Part shown: in pieces, positions 24,014 through 31,632 of the stretch | How positions within the stretch are numbered: position 1 is the stretch's first letter | How the letters are laid out: every line of letters begins with the position of its first letter | Origin: an uncultured Collinsella sp. | GTDB lineage: Bacteria > Actinomycetota > Coriobacteriia > Coriobacteriales > Coriobacteriaceae | Direction: 5' to 3' | NCBI GenBank assembly: GCA_900759045.1 | Contig: CAAETU010000080.1 | Location: forward strand, 1-40,853 | Length of the DNA stretch: 40,853 nt | Position numbers and translations under genes: made by a program | Notes under the pieces: model-generated | Databases searched by the model: none | What the model was told of the DNA's origin: nothing | Seen by the model: the letters and a program-made list of their open reading frames with translations, nothing else

Positions 24014-27000
24014 ATGGCGAACACCCAGAACTATATTAACCACCTGCTGCAGAACACTGGCATCACGCCGGCGTGCAGCGAAGAAGAGCGCTTGGCCGCC
24101 GAAGATATCGCTCAAATTTTCCGCAACCACGGCTTTGATCCCGAGGTGCAGGAGTTTAATGCTCCCGCGCCGAGCAGGATGGCGTTTGCCGTTACGGGCA
24201 TTCTGGCATTTGCCGGTGCCCTGCTTATGGGCATCGGCGGCGGTATCGGCTTAGTCGGCACCCTGTTGGCCATTGTCGGAGCCGTGCTCTATGTGCTCGA
24301 GAGAACCGGGCGCCCCGTGATCTCGCGCCTGGGCAAGACGGGCGTGAGCCAAAATGTCATCGCCTATCACAAGGCCTCGGGCCCGCTTGCCTCTCCGCGC
24401 AATCGCCCGGTTGTCGTCGTCGCGCACTATGACTCCCCGCGCGCCGAACTGCTCGCTCGCGAGCCCTATGCGCCGTACCGAGCGCTGATCGCCAAATTGC
24501 TCCCGATTGCCACGATTGCTCCCGCGGCTATTGCCATCCTGCGCATCTTGCCGCTTCCCGGCGCGTTGAAGGTCCTGCTGTGGATTGTCGCGATCCTTGC
24601 CTCCCTCGTGGCGCTCGCCAATGCCGCCAATATCATTTCCAATCGTTTTGTCCTTCCCTACACGTCCGGCTCGGTTTGCAACAAGTCCTCTGTTGCCGCC
24701 ATGCTGGGCGTCATGGATAACGTCGCCCCCTATCAGGGCGAGAACGAGTTCCCTGACGATATTCCGTTTGACACGTATTTTGGCGAGCAGAAGCGTCGCG
24801 CCGAGGAGATGGCGCGCGCGGCAGCCGAGTACGCCGCGGCCCAGCAGCAAAATGATTACGGCAATACCATCGAGTACGAAGAGCCTGCCTATACCGAGGA
24901 TGAGTATGGCCAGCCGGTCGCTCCCGAGGGTGAGCAGGGCGAGGCTTTTGATGAGCAAATCGATGGATTCGAAGGTGCTTCTGCCGACGAGACCCTGATT
25001 GGCGTCATTGCACCCGAGTCCCAGGTCCAAGATATTCCGGCCGAGGAGCCCGTTGCAGACGAGTCCGCTGCCGAGTCGGCAGAGGAGCCTGCCGCGGCCG
25101 AGCAGGCCGAGCCCGAGCCCAAGCTTTATCGCAATGCCGCCGGCAACATCCGGTTTGGCTCGGATGCCATCCGTGCCCTGGGAATGCTTCCCGAGTCCTG
25201 TACGCTCGATTACGAAGAGGGCGAGGAGCCGACGTTCGAGCCCGCGCCCCAGCCCGATCCGGTCGTGGCTGCGCAGCCCGATGAGGCCAATGCCGTCGAG
25301 ACGGAAGCCGATGCGGAGACTGCTATCGATCCCGCAGCCGGTCTGGACGTCATGGCGCCTGCCCCGGCGCCCGAGGAGCTCGATAATACCGAGGACGACT
25401 ACGATGCGTATCCGCAGCGTGTGTCCTACGAGAGCGACACCGATTTTTCTACCGAGCTTCCGGTGACGACGCCCCATGCCGATATCGCTTCCGCGTTTTC
25501 TTCGATCGGTGCCAGCGCCTCCCATTTCTTTAAGGGGGCATTCGAAAAGGGCAAGAAACTCGTTGACGACTTTGAGGAAAAGCGCACCGCTGCCCGCGAG
25601 GCAGCCGAGCGCGAGGCTGCAGCCCAGCAACAGGCGGCCGAGGCCGAGCGCGAGCGCGCGGCACAGGAATTTGAGCAAAACGACGCCGAGCAGCCGGTAT
25701 CTGTTGATGTTGCCGACGCCACGACGTCTTTCGAGGCGCCGCAGCCTTCGCCTGCGGATGTTGCCGGGGAGACGGCGACTTTCGAAACCCAACAGCCGGT
25801 CGACAGCACTGTGTCGTTTGATGCCACGATGACGTTTGAGAAGCAGGGCACCGCTATCGCCGAGCCCCTTTCCGCTCCTGTCGAGGACGAGCCCGCTGCG
25901 CCCGATACGGTCGAGGATCAATCTGTGGCGGAACAGGTCGCTGCGGACAGCTCCGAGCAAGAGCCTGAGCCCGTGGCCCCCGAAGCTCCGCAGGCGGATG
26001 AGTCGAGGCCCTACTCTACGCAGATCTTCACCATGCCCGCGCCGAGTGATCCCGGCGCCACGGTTGCCAATGCTGCTCCGTCGCAGGCCGAGACGGTCGA
26101 TGCTCTGATGGCTCAAATCTCGTCTCAGGCGTCGCCGCGCCCGAACATGAACGTTCCCGACCCGGCATCCGCGCCGGCTCCCATGCCCTCTGCGTCTCCG
26201 CTGGCCTCGGTCCCCGATCCCTCGATGCCTTCGATGCAGCAGGCCAATGTCGCCTCGCGCACCTCGCTGTTCGACCTTCCCGACCCTTCAGCTCAGGTTA
26301 ACGACCCCTTCGCGACGGCACAGGGGCCCGAGCCCACATCGGCTCCGGTTGTTCCCCCCATGCCGGTCAGCTCGGATGTTCAGCCGCTTGAGACTATCTC
26401 GGCTCCTGCCGCTCCGGCCGCCAAGCCGCAAAAGCGCGGCTTGGGCGGTCTGTTCGGTCGCAAAAAGAAAAACGAGCAGGACAGCATGAGCGATTGGCTT
26501 GGTGTCGAGGATGATTACGACGCCAAGAAGTCTGGTCGCGGTATCGGCTCGTGGGATAACTTCGAGGATGACGACGACGGCTGGAAGGGCGGTGCCACGT
26601 CTTCCGATGGAGCTTCCGCCGAGGATATGCTCGCTGCCGTTGCCTCCATGGGCGATGACGAGCTGCTTGGCCACGACATCTGGTTTGTGGCTACAGGCGC
26701 TTCCGATTGCGACGGCGCCGGCATGAAGGCGTTCCTGGCCGCGCATCGCGACAAGCTCCGCGGCGTGTTCTTTATCAACCTTGAGTCCATTGGTGCCGGT
26801 AGGCTTTCGGTCGTGACGGTCGAGGGCGAGCAGCAGCTGCTCAAGGGTGACCGACGCATCATGAACTTGGTCAACAAGGTGTGCAAGTCGTTCCATGTCG
26901 ATTGCGGTGCATTTGAGATGCCCTATGCCAAGACCGATGCCTATGCTGCTCTCGAGGCAAGCCGACGCGCCCTTACCATTGCCGGCGTCGACGGCCCACG

Positions 27001-27103
27001 TTTGGCATGCGCTCACACTGAGGACGATCTGCCGTACAACGTCAATCCGACAAATATCGCTACGGTGTCCGAGGTCGTGACCGAGGTCATTCGTCGTTCG
27101 TAG
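24014..27103 (+). CDS. Membrane-anchored M28 peptidase-like protein with a giant acidic insert
   Basis: The 1029-residue product begins with a short soluble part, then membrane segments at about 55-96 and 157-209. M28-like elements flank an insert: VVVVAHYDSPRAELL with H138, then SGSVCNKSSVAAMLGVMDN (219-237) resembling the GANDNASGVA block; after the insert, IWFVATGASDCDGAGMKAFL (from 889), FFINLESIGAG, and a late His in CAHTEDDLP. Between about 245 and 880 lies an Ala/Pro/Glu-rich, probably disordered segment with a basic patch (GRKKKNEQ) near its end. The bridging Asp is Cys222 and the usual Glu-Glu pair reads Ser-Asp, so catalysis is doubtful. ATG at 24014 follows GGAG. A small membrane protein follows after 21 nt. 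Confidence 0.7.
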   Translation: MANTQNYINHLLQNTGITPACSEEERLAAEDIAQIFRNHGFDPEVQEFNAPAPSRMAFAVTGILAFAGALLMGIGGGIGLVGTLLAIVGAVLYVLERTGRPVISRLGKTGVSQNVIAYHKASGPLASPRNRPVVVVAHYDSPRAELLAREPYAPYRALIAKLLPIATIAPAAIAILRILPLPGALKVLLWIVAILASLVALANAANIISNRFVLPYTSGSVCNKSSVAAMLGVMDNVAPYQGENEFPDDIPFDTYFGEQKRRAEEMARAAAEYAAAQQQNDYGNTIEYEEPAYTEDEYGQPVAPEGEQGEAFDEQIDGFEGASADETLIGVIAPESQVQDIPAEEPVADESAAESAEEPAAAEQAEPEPKLYRNAAGNIRFGSDAIRALGMLPESCTLDYEEGEEPTFEPAPQPDPVVAAQPDEANAVETEADAETAIDPAAGLDVMAPAPAPEELDNTEDDYDAYPQRVSYESDTDFSTELPVTTPHADIASAFSSIGASASHFFKGAFEKGKKLVDDFEEKRTAAREAAEREAAAQQQAAEAERERAAQEFEQNDAEQPVSVDVADATTSFEAPQPSPADVAGETATFETQQPVDSTVSFDATMTFEKQGTAIAEPLSAPVEDEPAAPDTVEDQSVAEQVAADSSEQEPEPVAPEAPQADESRPYSTQIFTMPAPSDPGATVANAAPSQAETVDALMAQISSQASPRPNMNVPDPASAPAPMPSASPLASVPDPSMPSMQQANVASRTSLFDLPDPSAQVNDPFATAQGPEPTSAPVVPPMPVSSDVQPLETISAPAAPAAKPQKRGLGGLFGRKKKNEQDSMSDWLGVEDDYDAKKSGRGIGSWDNFEDDDDGWKGGATSSDGASAEDMLAAVASMGDDELLGHDIWFVATGASDCDGAGMKAFLAAHRDKLRGVFFINLESIGAGRLSVVTVEGEQQLLKGDRRIMNLVNKVCKSFHVDCGAFEMPYAKTDAYAALEASRRALTIAGVDGPRLACAHTEDDLPYNVNPTNIATVSEVVTEVIRRS

Positions 27104-27124
27104 GTTGACCTATAAGGAGTCTGC

Positions 27125-27343
27125 GTGTTTTCGTACATCAAGCGCCACTGGCCCGTCTATCTCATCTTGGCCCTGATCGCCATTGTCCTTGGTTTCGGGG
27201 CCGCGTATATCGTGGGCGTTAAAGGCTCAACGCCTGAGTCCACGATTAGCGAAGAAGTGGAGCACGAGCAGAGTTTGGGAGCCGATGGCATCTCCGAGTC
27301 CGATCAAGCGCTCATCGACGGTGGGTCTGCATCTGGGGAATAG
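27125..27343 (+). CDS. Small single-pass membrane protein
   Basis: A 72-residue product with one strong membrane segment (about residues 10-32, VYLILALIAIVLGFGAAYIVGV) and an acidic tail. No family recognised. GTG at 27125 follows AAGGAG. It is in one operon with the M28-like gene and is followed by a terminator, so a joint function at the membrane is likely but unproven. Confidence 0.75.
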   Translation: MFSYIKRHWPVYLILALIAIVLGFGAAYIVGVKGSTPESTISEEVEHEQSLGADGISESDQALIDGGSASGE

Positions 27344-27364
27344 CCATTTCGCCACGAACGAATA

Positions 27365-27400
27365 AGAGGCGAGCCGGGAGACGGGCTCGCCTCTTTTTTA
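27365..27400 (+). terminator. Rho-independent terminator between convergent genes
   Basis: Stem GAGGCGAGCC (27366-27375) with GGCTCGCCTC (27384-27393) followed by TTTTTTA. It ends the M28-like operon. The adhesin gene converges on it from the other side. Confidence 0.9.
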
Positions 27401-27405
27401 TTGCG

Positions 27406-30400
27406 TCAGCGACGTTTTGACGCCAGCTTTAGATGGGCAAACCAGATTGCCGCGGCGCCGGAGGTCACGAAGGCGGTGAGGCAGGCGGCAATGGGAAGGG
27501 AGCCCGTTGCCGGTAAATCTTGCGGCATGGCGCATCGCTGGATGACGCGATCCTCGTCATGTGATTCAAGGTTGCTACCGCCGCCATTGCGACAGAGGTC
27601 AACGCGAGCGCTGTTGGCGAGTGCGGTCTGAGGCGTGTAAGACGACGCGGCCTGCATATGGATGACGGCACCGTGAATATCCGAGTCAAGGACGGCGCTC
27701 ACATCATCAAGGTCGTCATGCTCGTCTTTGAGGTCCTCGCGGGTCCAAGATTCTGCAGCGCCTCTTGTCGTGAAGTCGGCCGATACGGCCCCGTACTCAA
27801 GACGAATGCCCGTGACGGCGGTATCGTCCAAAAGAGCGAGCTCTTTTGCCTCGAGGGTGACCGACTCCGTTGTTGGGATATTGGCTTTCCAAAGATGCCA
27901 ATCGCCGTAATCGACCATGCGCAAATCGTCACCTAGGAGCTTTTTGACCTCGTCCGTTTCGAGCCAGGGGTTGTCATGCCCGGCGCTGAGCGTTGCATTG
28001 GTCTGTTCGCCCGTATCGATACTTCCCACTGGAGACGTTCGATACCACACGTTGCAAAGACCGCCGATGTCCCCGGTCGCGACAGGGGTTTCGATGGCGA
28101 TGAGTTTGGCAGTGCCTTCCTTGGCGCATTCGAGATCGTCAGTGATGGTGAATTCATCAACCCAGGTATTCGACTCATTTTTAGCATCGAGCGTATAAGA
28201 GAAGGAGCCGTCCGCATCGGATTGTGCCACGGCTCGGTTTTTGCCATCGCCGTTGGCGACGAGACCCTTACCGATAGGGCGGGCGATCTCTTGCCGCTTG
28301 TCGACTCTGCCCTCGATCTCGATGGGTGCGTCCTTCATGGTTACCGTCTGCACTTCTCCTGTGGCCTTAATTTCAAACGTCATGTCTTCGGCAAGGTCGT
28401 AAGTGCGCGGGGGCATCACTTCGCACAGGGTGTAGGTGCCGGGCAAAAGATGCTCGATGCGATGCGGTTTGTCAGAGGAGGTCCAAGCGTCAATTTCGGT
28501 TCCGTCGGCACCGTGGAGGGAGAGCCGGGCACCTTCCACTTCTTGTTTGCCGGTCAAATCTACTTTGGAGATGTCGATTTTGGTGTAGTCGTTAGAAACA
28601 TCGAGGTGCGCATTGATCACGGGTGTTTCCTGACCGGCATACGACAGCTCGACGGTGTGGACGCTTTGGTCGAGCAGGTAACCTTCGGGTGCCTGCACCT
28701 CGATTACCTCATAGGTGGCGGTTCCGCACCCCAGTGAAAGATGAGTCGCGCACGCAAATCCCCGCTCGTCGGTCGTGATGGATGTGACGGTTTCGCCGTC
28801 CAGGGCAGCAATGCTGCCGTCGGGGCGCACGATATCGCCCGCGGCACGGATATCAAAAACAGCACCGGCAAGGGCGCGCCCACCTACGGCATCGTTCTTG
28901 ACGATCTCGATGCTTCCTGTTGCCGCGTCGTCGTAAAACGAGGCGACCGCGACGGGCGTTAAGTTCATGTCGGCGGGAATCGTTATCTCCAGATCTTCAC
29001 CAACAAGATACGGTTCCTTGGCGGAAGTCTCTCGTATGTAATACGTGCCCGGGTTAAGCGATTCGGGTAGGGTGACGGTGCCGGTTTCATCGGTCGTAAA
29101 GGTATTCATAACGGTATGGGCGGGATGCCAGGATGTTTGCGAGATGGGCTCACGGTCGCCGTTGAGCAGCTGAAAGGTGAACCCAGCGCGTGGTACGGCG
29201 TTGCCGGTCTGAGCATCGCGCTTCACGATTTGAAGATGTGTCGACAGGGCGTGGTTGTCTACGATGTACTGAAGCTCTGCGCCGTCCGTGATCTGCTCTG
29301 CTGTGATAGTCCATTCCCCTGCCTGCTTAAAGCCGTCGGGCACAGTGTCGACAACCTCACGAATGGTGTAGCCGGCACGGTCATACGGTATGGTTCCGCT
29401 GACGCCATTGGGGCGCTCTCCTGCGCCAAACCATGCTCCGGCCTGGTCTTTGGTCGATGCGAAGCCGTAGATATTGGTGGTCAGCGTTCCAACAACCTGC
29501 TGCGAAGTGTTGCTTGCCACTTCAAAGACCACGCCTTCCGCCGGCTGCTCTACACCAGATTCGTCACTATTACCGCAGTCCTTGAACTTTGAAATCTCGA
29601 GGTCAAAAGCGATGGGGATGTTGGGGATGCGACGCTCGAGTTCAACGACGCCCGCGTCTCCGAGCTGGTCGGCACCGATGGTATAGCTCCAGGTTTCATT
29701 GGAGGGCAGATAACCCTCGGGAGCTCTCGACTCATAGATGCTAAAGATGCCCAGGGGGATGTCGGTAAGTGTTGCCCGGCCGTCCTCATCCGTCGTGAGG
29801 GTGTGCGTCCAGCCCGGGGTAGACTGTGAGACGCAGGTGAACTCAGCGCCGGCAAGTGACGCGCTGACTTGAGGGCCTGCCCCTGTCGCGGCATCGACCT
29901 TTGCGATGCGCAGGGTAATGGTACCGGGCTGCTCATCGATGACGACATTCCCGCCGTCATTGCCGGTGGAAAAGGCGATGTGGTCACTCCTGGGGATATA
30001 ACCCGCCGGAGCTTTGGTTTCGACCAGGTAATATGCCGCGTTGGGCAAAAGTGTCGCCTGCGCGCGACCGCTGCTGTCCATCTGGATGCTGCCGACACGC
30101 TTGTCGCCGACGCTCTCATAGATGTCGAACCTCGCTCCGTCGAGCCTGTAGGTATCGTTTTCGCTCGTGATGGCGGCGTTGGCTGACTGTTTTTGGAAGG
30201 ATACGGAGACGGCCGGGAGCACGTAGAGCATGTCTTGACGTTTACTGCCGCCCGACACAGCTCCCAAATAGCGCCGCGCGCGATGCGGTGCGGCTTTAAT
30301 GCTTCCCGACTTGGCGCCGTCGTGGAGCCAGCGCGCTGCGGCAACGACCTCATTGTCGCCGGAAAAATTTCCCCTCTCTGTGACGCCCCGGGCGGTTGTA

Positions 30401-30837
30401 TATGAGAATGATCCGTCGGTATGGGTGGTGCCGTTGAGCATCCAGACGGCAAGTTGGGTTGCGGCACGTGCTCGATCGGGGGATAGGTTATGCCCGCCAA
30501 AGGATGTGGCGGTGGGGTAGCCATGACAGATGATGGCCGCGAATTCGTCTTCGAGCCATACCCAGCCCTGATTGTAGGTGAGCCAGGGTCCGCCCGGTGT
30601 GCTAGGGCCAAAGCGCTCCTGGTTCATGCAGTAGGCAATCGAAGAATCCTGTGCCTCGTATTTGCCAACTTCAAAAGGACCGCATTCATTGCTGATAGTG
30701 CGGAATCCGAGCGATTCATAACCGTCGACGGCGAGCGCGGCATCCGGTGTCATGCAGCCTAAAAGTAAAAAGAGGACTAGGAGCAGCGATCCTGCTGTGA
30801 TTGCGCTGTGGACAGAGTGCGTGGGTGCGTTGGACAT
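27406..30837 (-). CDS. Thioester-domain, SpaA-type LPXTG surface adhesin
   Basis: A 1143-residue surface protein. Order: signal peptide (about 1-36); a thioester (TQXA) domain in which Cys70 (IAYCMNQ) and Gln128 (ATQLAVWML) are the candidate internal thioester partners; then about six SpaA/Cna-B repeats, each ending in a Glu-bearing motif (YYLVETKAPAGY, FSIYESRAPEGY, YTIREVVDTVPDGF, YYIRETSAKEPY, YEVIEVQAPEGY, YTLCEVMPPRTY). A distinct domain of about 290 residues follows, then LPATG (1108-1112), a membrane segment and SKRR. Sortase would attach it to the wall; thioester domains of this kind can bind host surfaces covalently. ATG follows AGGAGC. No sortase or other pilin gene is in the window, so it is an orphan adhesin here. 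Confidence 0.9.
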   Translation of the reverse strand: MSNAPTHSVHSAITAGSLLLVLFLLLGCMTPDAALAVDGYESLGFRTISNECGPFEVGKYEAQDSSIAYCMNQERFGPSTPGGPWLTYNQGWVWLEDEFAAIICHGYPTATSFGGHNLSPDRARAATQLAVWMLNGTTHTDGSFSYTTARGVTERGNFSGDNEVVAAARWLHDGAKSGSIKAAPHRARRYLGAVSGGSKRQDMLYVLPAVSVSFQKQSANAAITSENDTYRLDGARFDIYESVGDKRVGSIQMDSSGRAQATLLPNAAYYLVETKAPAGYIPRSDHIAFSTGNDGGNVVIDEQPGTITLRIAKVDAATGAGPQVSASLAGAEFTCVSQSTPGWTHTLTTDEDGRATLTDIPLGIFSIYESRAPEGYLPSNETWSYTIGADQLGDAGVVELERRIPNIPIAFDLEISKFKDCGNSDESGVEQPAEGVVFEVASNTSQQVVGTLTTNIYGFASTKDQAGAWFGAGERPNGVSGTIPYDRAGYTIREVVDTVPDGFKQAGEWTITAEQITDGAELQYIVDNHALSTHLQIVKRDAQTGNAVPRAGFTFQLLNGDREPISQTSWHPAHTVMNTFTTDETGTVTLPESLNPGTYYIRETSAKEPYLVGEDLEITIPADMNLTPVAVASFYDDAATGSIEIVKNDAVGGRALAGAVFDIRAAGDIVRPDGSIAALDGETVTSITTDERGFACATHLSLGCGTATYEVIEVQAPEGYLLDQSVHTVELSYAGQETPVINAHLDVSNDYTKIDISKVDLTGKQEVEGARLSLHGADGTEIDAWTSSDKPHRIEHLLPGTYTLCEVMPPRTYDLAEDMTFEIKATGEVQTVTMKDAPIEIEGRVDKRQEIARPIGKGLVANGDGKNRAVAQSDADGSFSYTLDAKNESNTWVDEFTITDDLECAKEGTAKLIAIETPVATGDIGGLCNVWYRTSPVGSIDTGEQTNATLSAGHDNPWLETDEVKKLLGDDLRMVDYGDWHLWKANIPTTESVTLEAKELALLDDTAVTGIRLEYGAVSADFTTRGAAESWTREDLKDEHDDLDDVSAVLDSDIHGAVIHMQAASSYTPQTALANSARVDLCRNGGGSNLESHDEDRVIQRCAMPQDLPATGSLPIAACLTAFVTSGAAAIWFAHLKLASKRR

Positions 30838-31091
30838 GGCTGCTCCTTATCCCTCGTGCGCCGCACGGGGAGGCCGCGGCGCTTGGGATGAGGCTACCCC
30901 CGAGGTTCATGCGGGTAAGTACCAGAACCTGACCAAACGCTTGCCCGATATCTGACAAATGGCGCCTATGAAAGACAATGGAATAAAGCTGCAGGTAGAC
31001 AACGGTAAATAGGAGAGCCTACAGGTCCCTATCTCCACAATTGGCTTGTTTGTAGGACGATTCTCCACAGCTAAAACAAGCATCGTCACCC
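30838..31091. other. Intergenic region, no supported gene
   Basis: The gap between the adhesin start and the tRNA promoter. It must hold the adhesin promoter (minus strand), which I could not place. A plus-strand frame ending at 30955 reads AGKYQNLTKRLPDI before its stop and might be a gene remnant; I cannot name it. A weak inverted repeat CTTGTTT/AAACAAG lies at about 31045-31081. Confidence 0.4.
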
Positions 31092-31121
31092 TTGTATAGA
31101 ACAAGACAACCGCGTTATACT
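31092..31121 (+). promoter_or_regulatory. tRNA-Gly promoter
   Basis: TTGTAT (31092-31097) and TATACT (31116-31121), 18-nt spacer, 13 nt before the mature tRNA 5' end. Confidence 0.65.
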
Positions 31122-31134
31122 ATCCCCCACATAT

Positions 31135-31209
31135 GCGGGCATCGCCAAGTGGTAAGGCATCAGCTTCCCAAGCTGACACTCGCGGGTTCGAGTCCCGTTG
31201 CCCGCTCCA
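31135..31209 (+). tRNA. tRNA-Gly (anticodon CCC)
   Basis: A complete cloverleaf of 75 nt with encoded CCA. Acceptor GCGGGCA (31135-31141) pairs with TGCCCGC (31199-31205), discriminator T. Anticodon stem TCAGC/GCTGA with loop TTCCCAA gives anticodon CCC (31167-31169). The T arm is CGGGTTCGAGTCCCG (31183-31197). It reads GGG codons. Confidence 0.97.
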
Positions 31210-31220
31210 GTTAAAAGCAC

Positions 31221-31254
31221 AAGCACGGCACCATTACGGTGCCGTGCTTTTTTC
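31221..31254 (+). terminator. Rho-independent terminator of tRNA-Gly
   Basis: 12-bp stem AAGCACGGCACC/GGTGCCGTGCTT with 5-nt loop and a T-run. Confidence 0.9.
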
Positions 31255-31264
31255 AATAAAGTGC

Positions 31265-31279
31265 CGGGACTCGAACCCG
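31265..31279 (-). repeat. Inverted copy of the tRNA-Gly T arm
   Basis: CGGGACTCGAACCCG is the exact reverse complement of the T arm at 31183-31197. The rest of a tRNA is not present on the minus strand here, so it is a fragment. Confidence 0.6.
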
Positions 31280-31298
31280 CCAGGGTGTGAGCGTAAAG

Positions 31299-31315
31299 CA
31301 AACGCGAAGCGTTTG
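31299..31315. repeat. Short perfect hairpin with GCGAAGC core
   Basis: CAAACGC-GAA-GCGTTTG. The same GCGAAGC mini-hairpin core recurs in the two 38-bp repeats downstream. Confidence 0.6.
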
Positions 31316-31350
31316 TAGCGAGCAGGCGAAGGCGCCGGCAGGCGCCTAAA

Positions 31351-31388
31351 GCCGGTGCGTATTTGCGAAGCAAATACGCGGACGTCCC
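31351..31388 (+). repeat. 38-bp direct repeat with internal palindrome, copy 1
   Basis: Identical to 31480-31517 at 37 of 38 positions and containing GTATTTGC-GAA-GCAAATAC. Its end runs into the tRNA 3'-end copy. Confidence 0.85.
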
Positions 31389-31401
31389 GTTGCCCGCTCC
31401 A
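31384..31401 (+). repeat. 18-bp duplicate of the tRNA-Gly 3' end
   Basis: GTCCCGTTGCCCGCTCCA, identical to 31192-31209 including CCA. Such duplications mark attachment sites left by integrating elements, but only about 190 bp separate the copies, so any element is gone. Confidence 0.75.
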
Positions 31402-31415
31402 CCGGGCACGAGAGA

Positions 31416-31460
31416 CGCGGGGACGGCCAATTCAACAAAGTTTTCCCCACCGTCTCCGCG
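31416..31460. repeat. Inverted repeat CGCGGGGACGG / CCGTCTCCGCG
   Basis: 11-bp arms at 31416-31426 and 31450-31460 (one G-T mismatch) around a 23-nt AT-richer centre. It lies between the two 38-bp repeats. Confidence 0.55.
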
Positions 31461-31479
31461 AATCCGGCAGGCGACCGCA

Positions 31480-31517
31480 GCCGGTGCGGATTTGCGAAGC
31501 AAATACGCGGACGTCCC
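31480..31517 (+). repeat. 38-bp direct repeat with internal palindrome, copy 2
   Basis: Matches 31351-31388 at 37 of 38 positions. The next dozen bases are a diverged version of the tRNA 3'-end copy (CATGACCGCTC against GTTGCCCGCTC), so the repeat unit probably includes that part. Confidence 0.85.
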
Positions 31518-31582
31518 CATGACCGCTCTTGCGGCAAAATGTTAGGTTAATGCCTGCTGCCCATACTTGCACCTACGCACGG

Positions 31583-31588
31583 TACAAT
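31583..31588 (+). promoter_or_regulatory. Probable -10 box of the purB promoter
   Basis: TACAAT lies 44 nt before the purB start; no good -35 hexamer is visible. Confidence 0.35.
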
Positions 31589-31632
31589 GGTTAAGTTACG
31601 ACCAACGTGCCAATAGCCAAAAAGGAGCCGCT

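Noticed and set aside
24251..26116. 621-codon minus-strand frame opposite the M28-like gene
   Set aside because: Arg/Gly/Leu-rich shadow of the Ala/Pro/Glu-rich coding strand; no ribosome-binding site or domain.
30752..30955. Plus-strand frame ending AGKYQNLTKRLPDI before the tRNA
   Set aside because: The end looks protein-like, but its first part overlaps the adhesin gene and no family could be named; kept only as a possible remnant.
31299..31517. Repeats behind tRNA-Gly considered as a CRISPR array
   Set aside because: Only two copies of the 38-bp unit, separated by 91 bp of structured DNA, no regular spacers and no cas genes.
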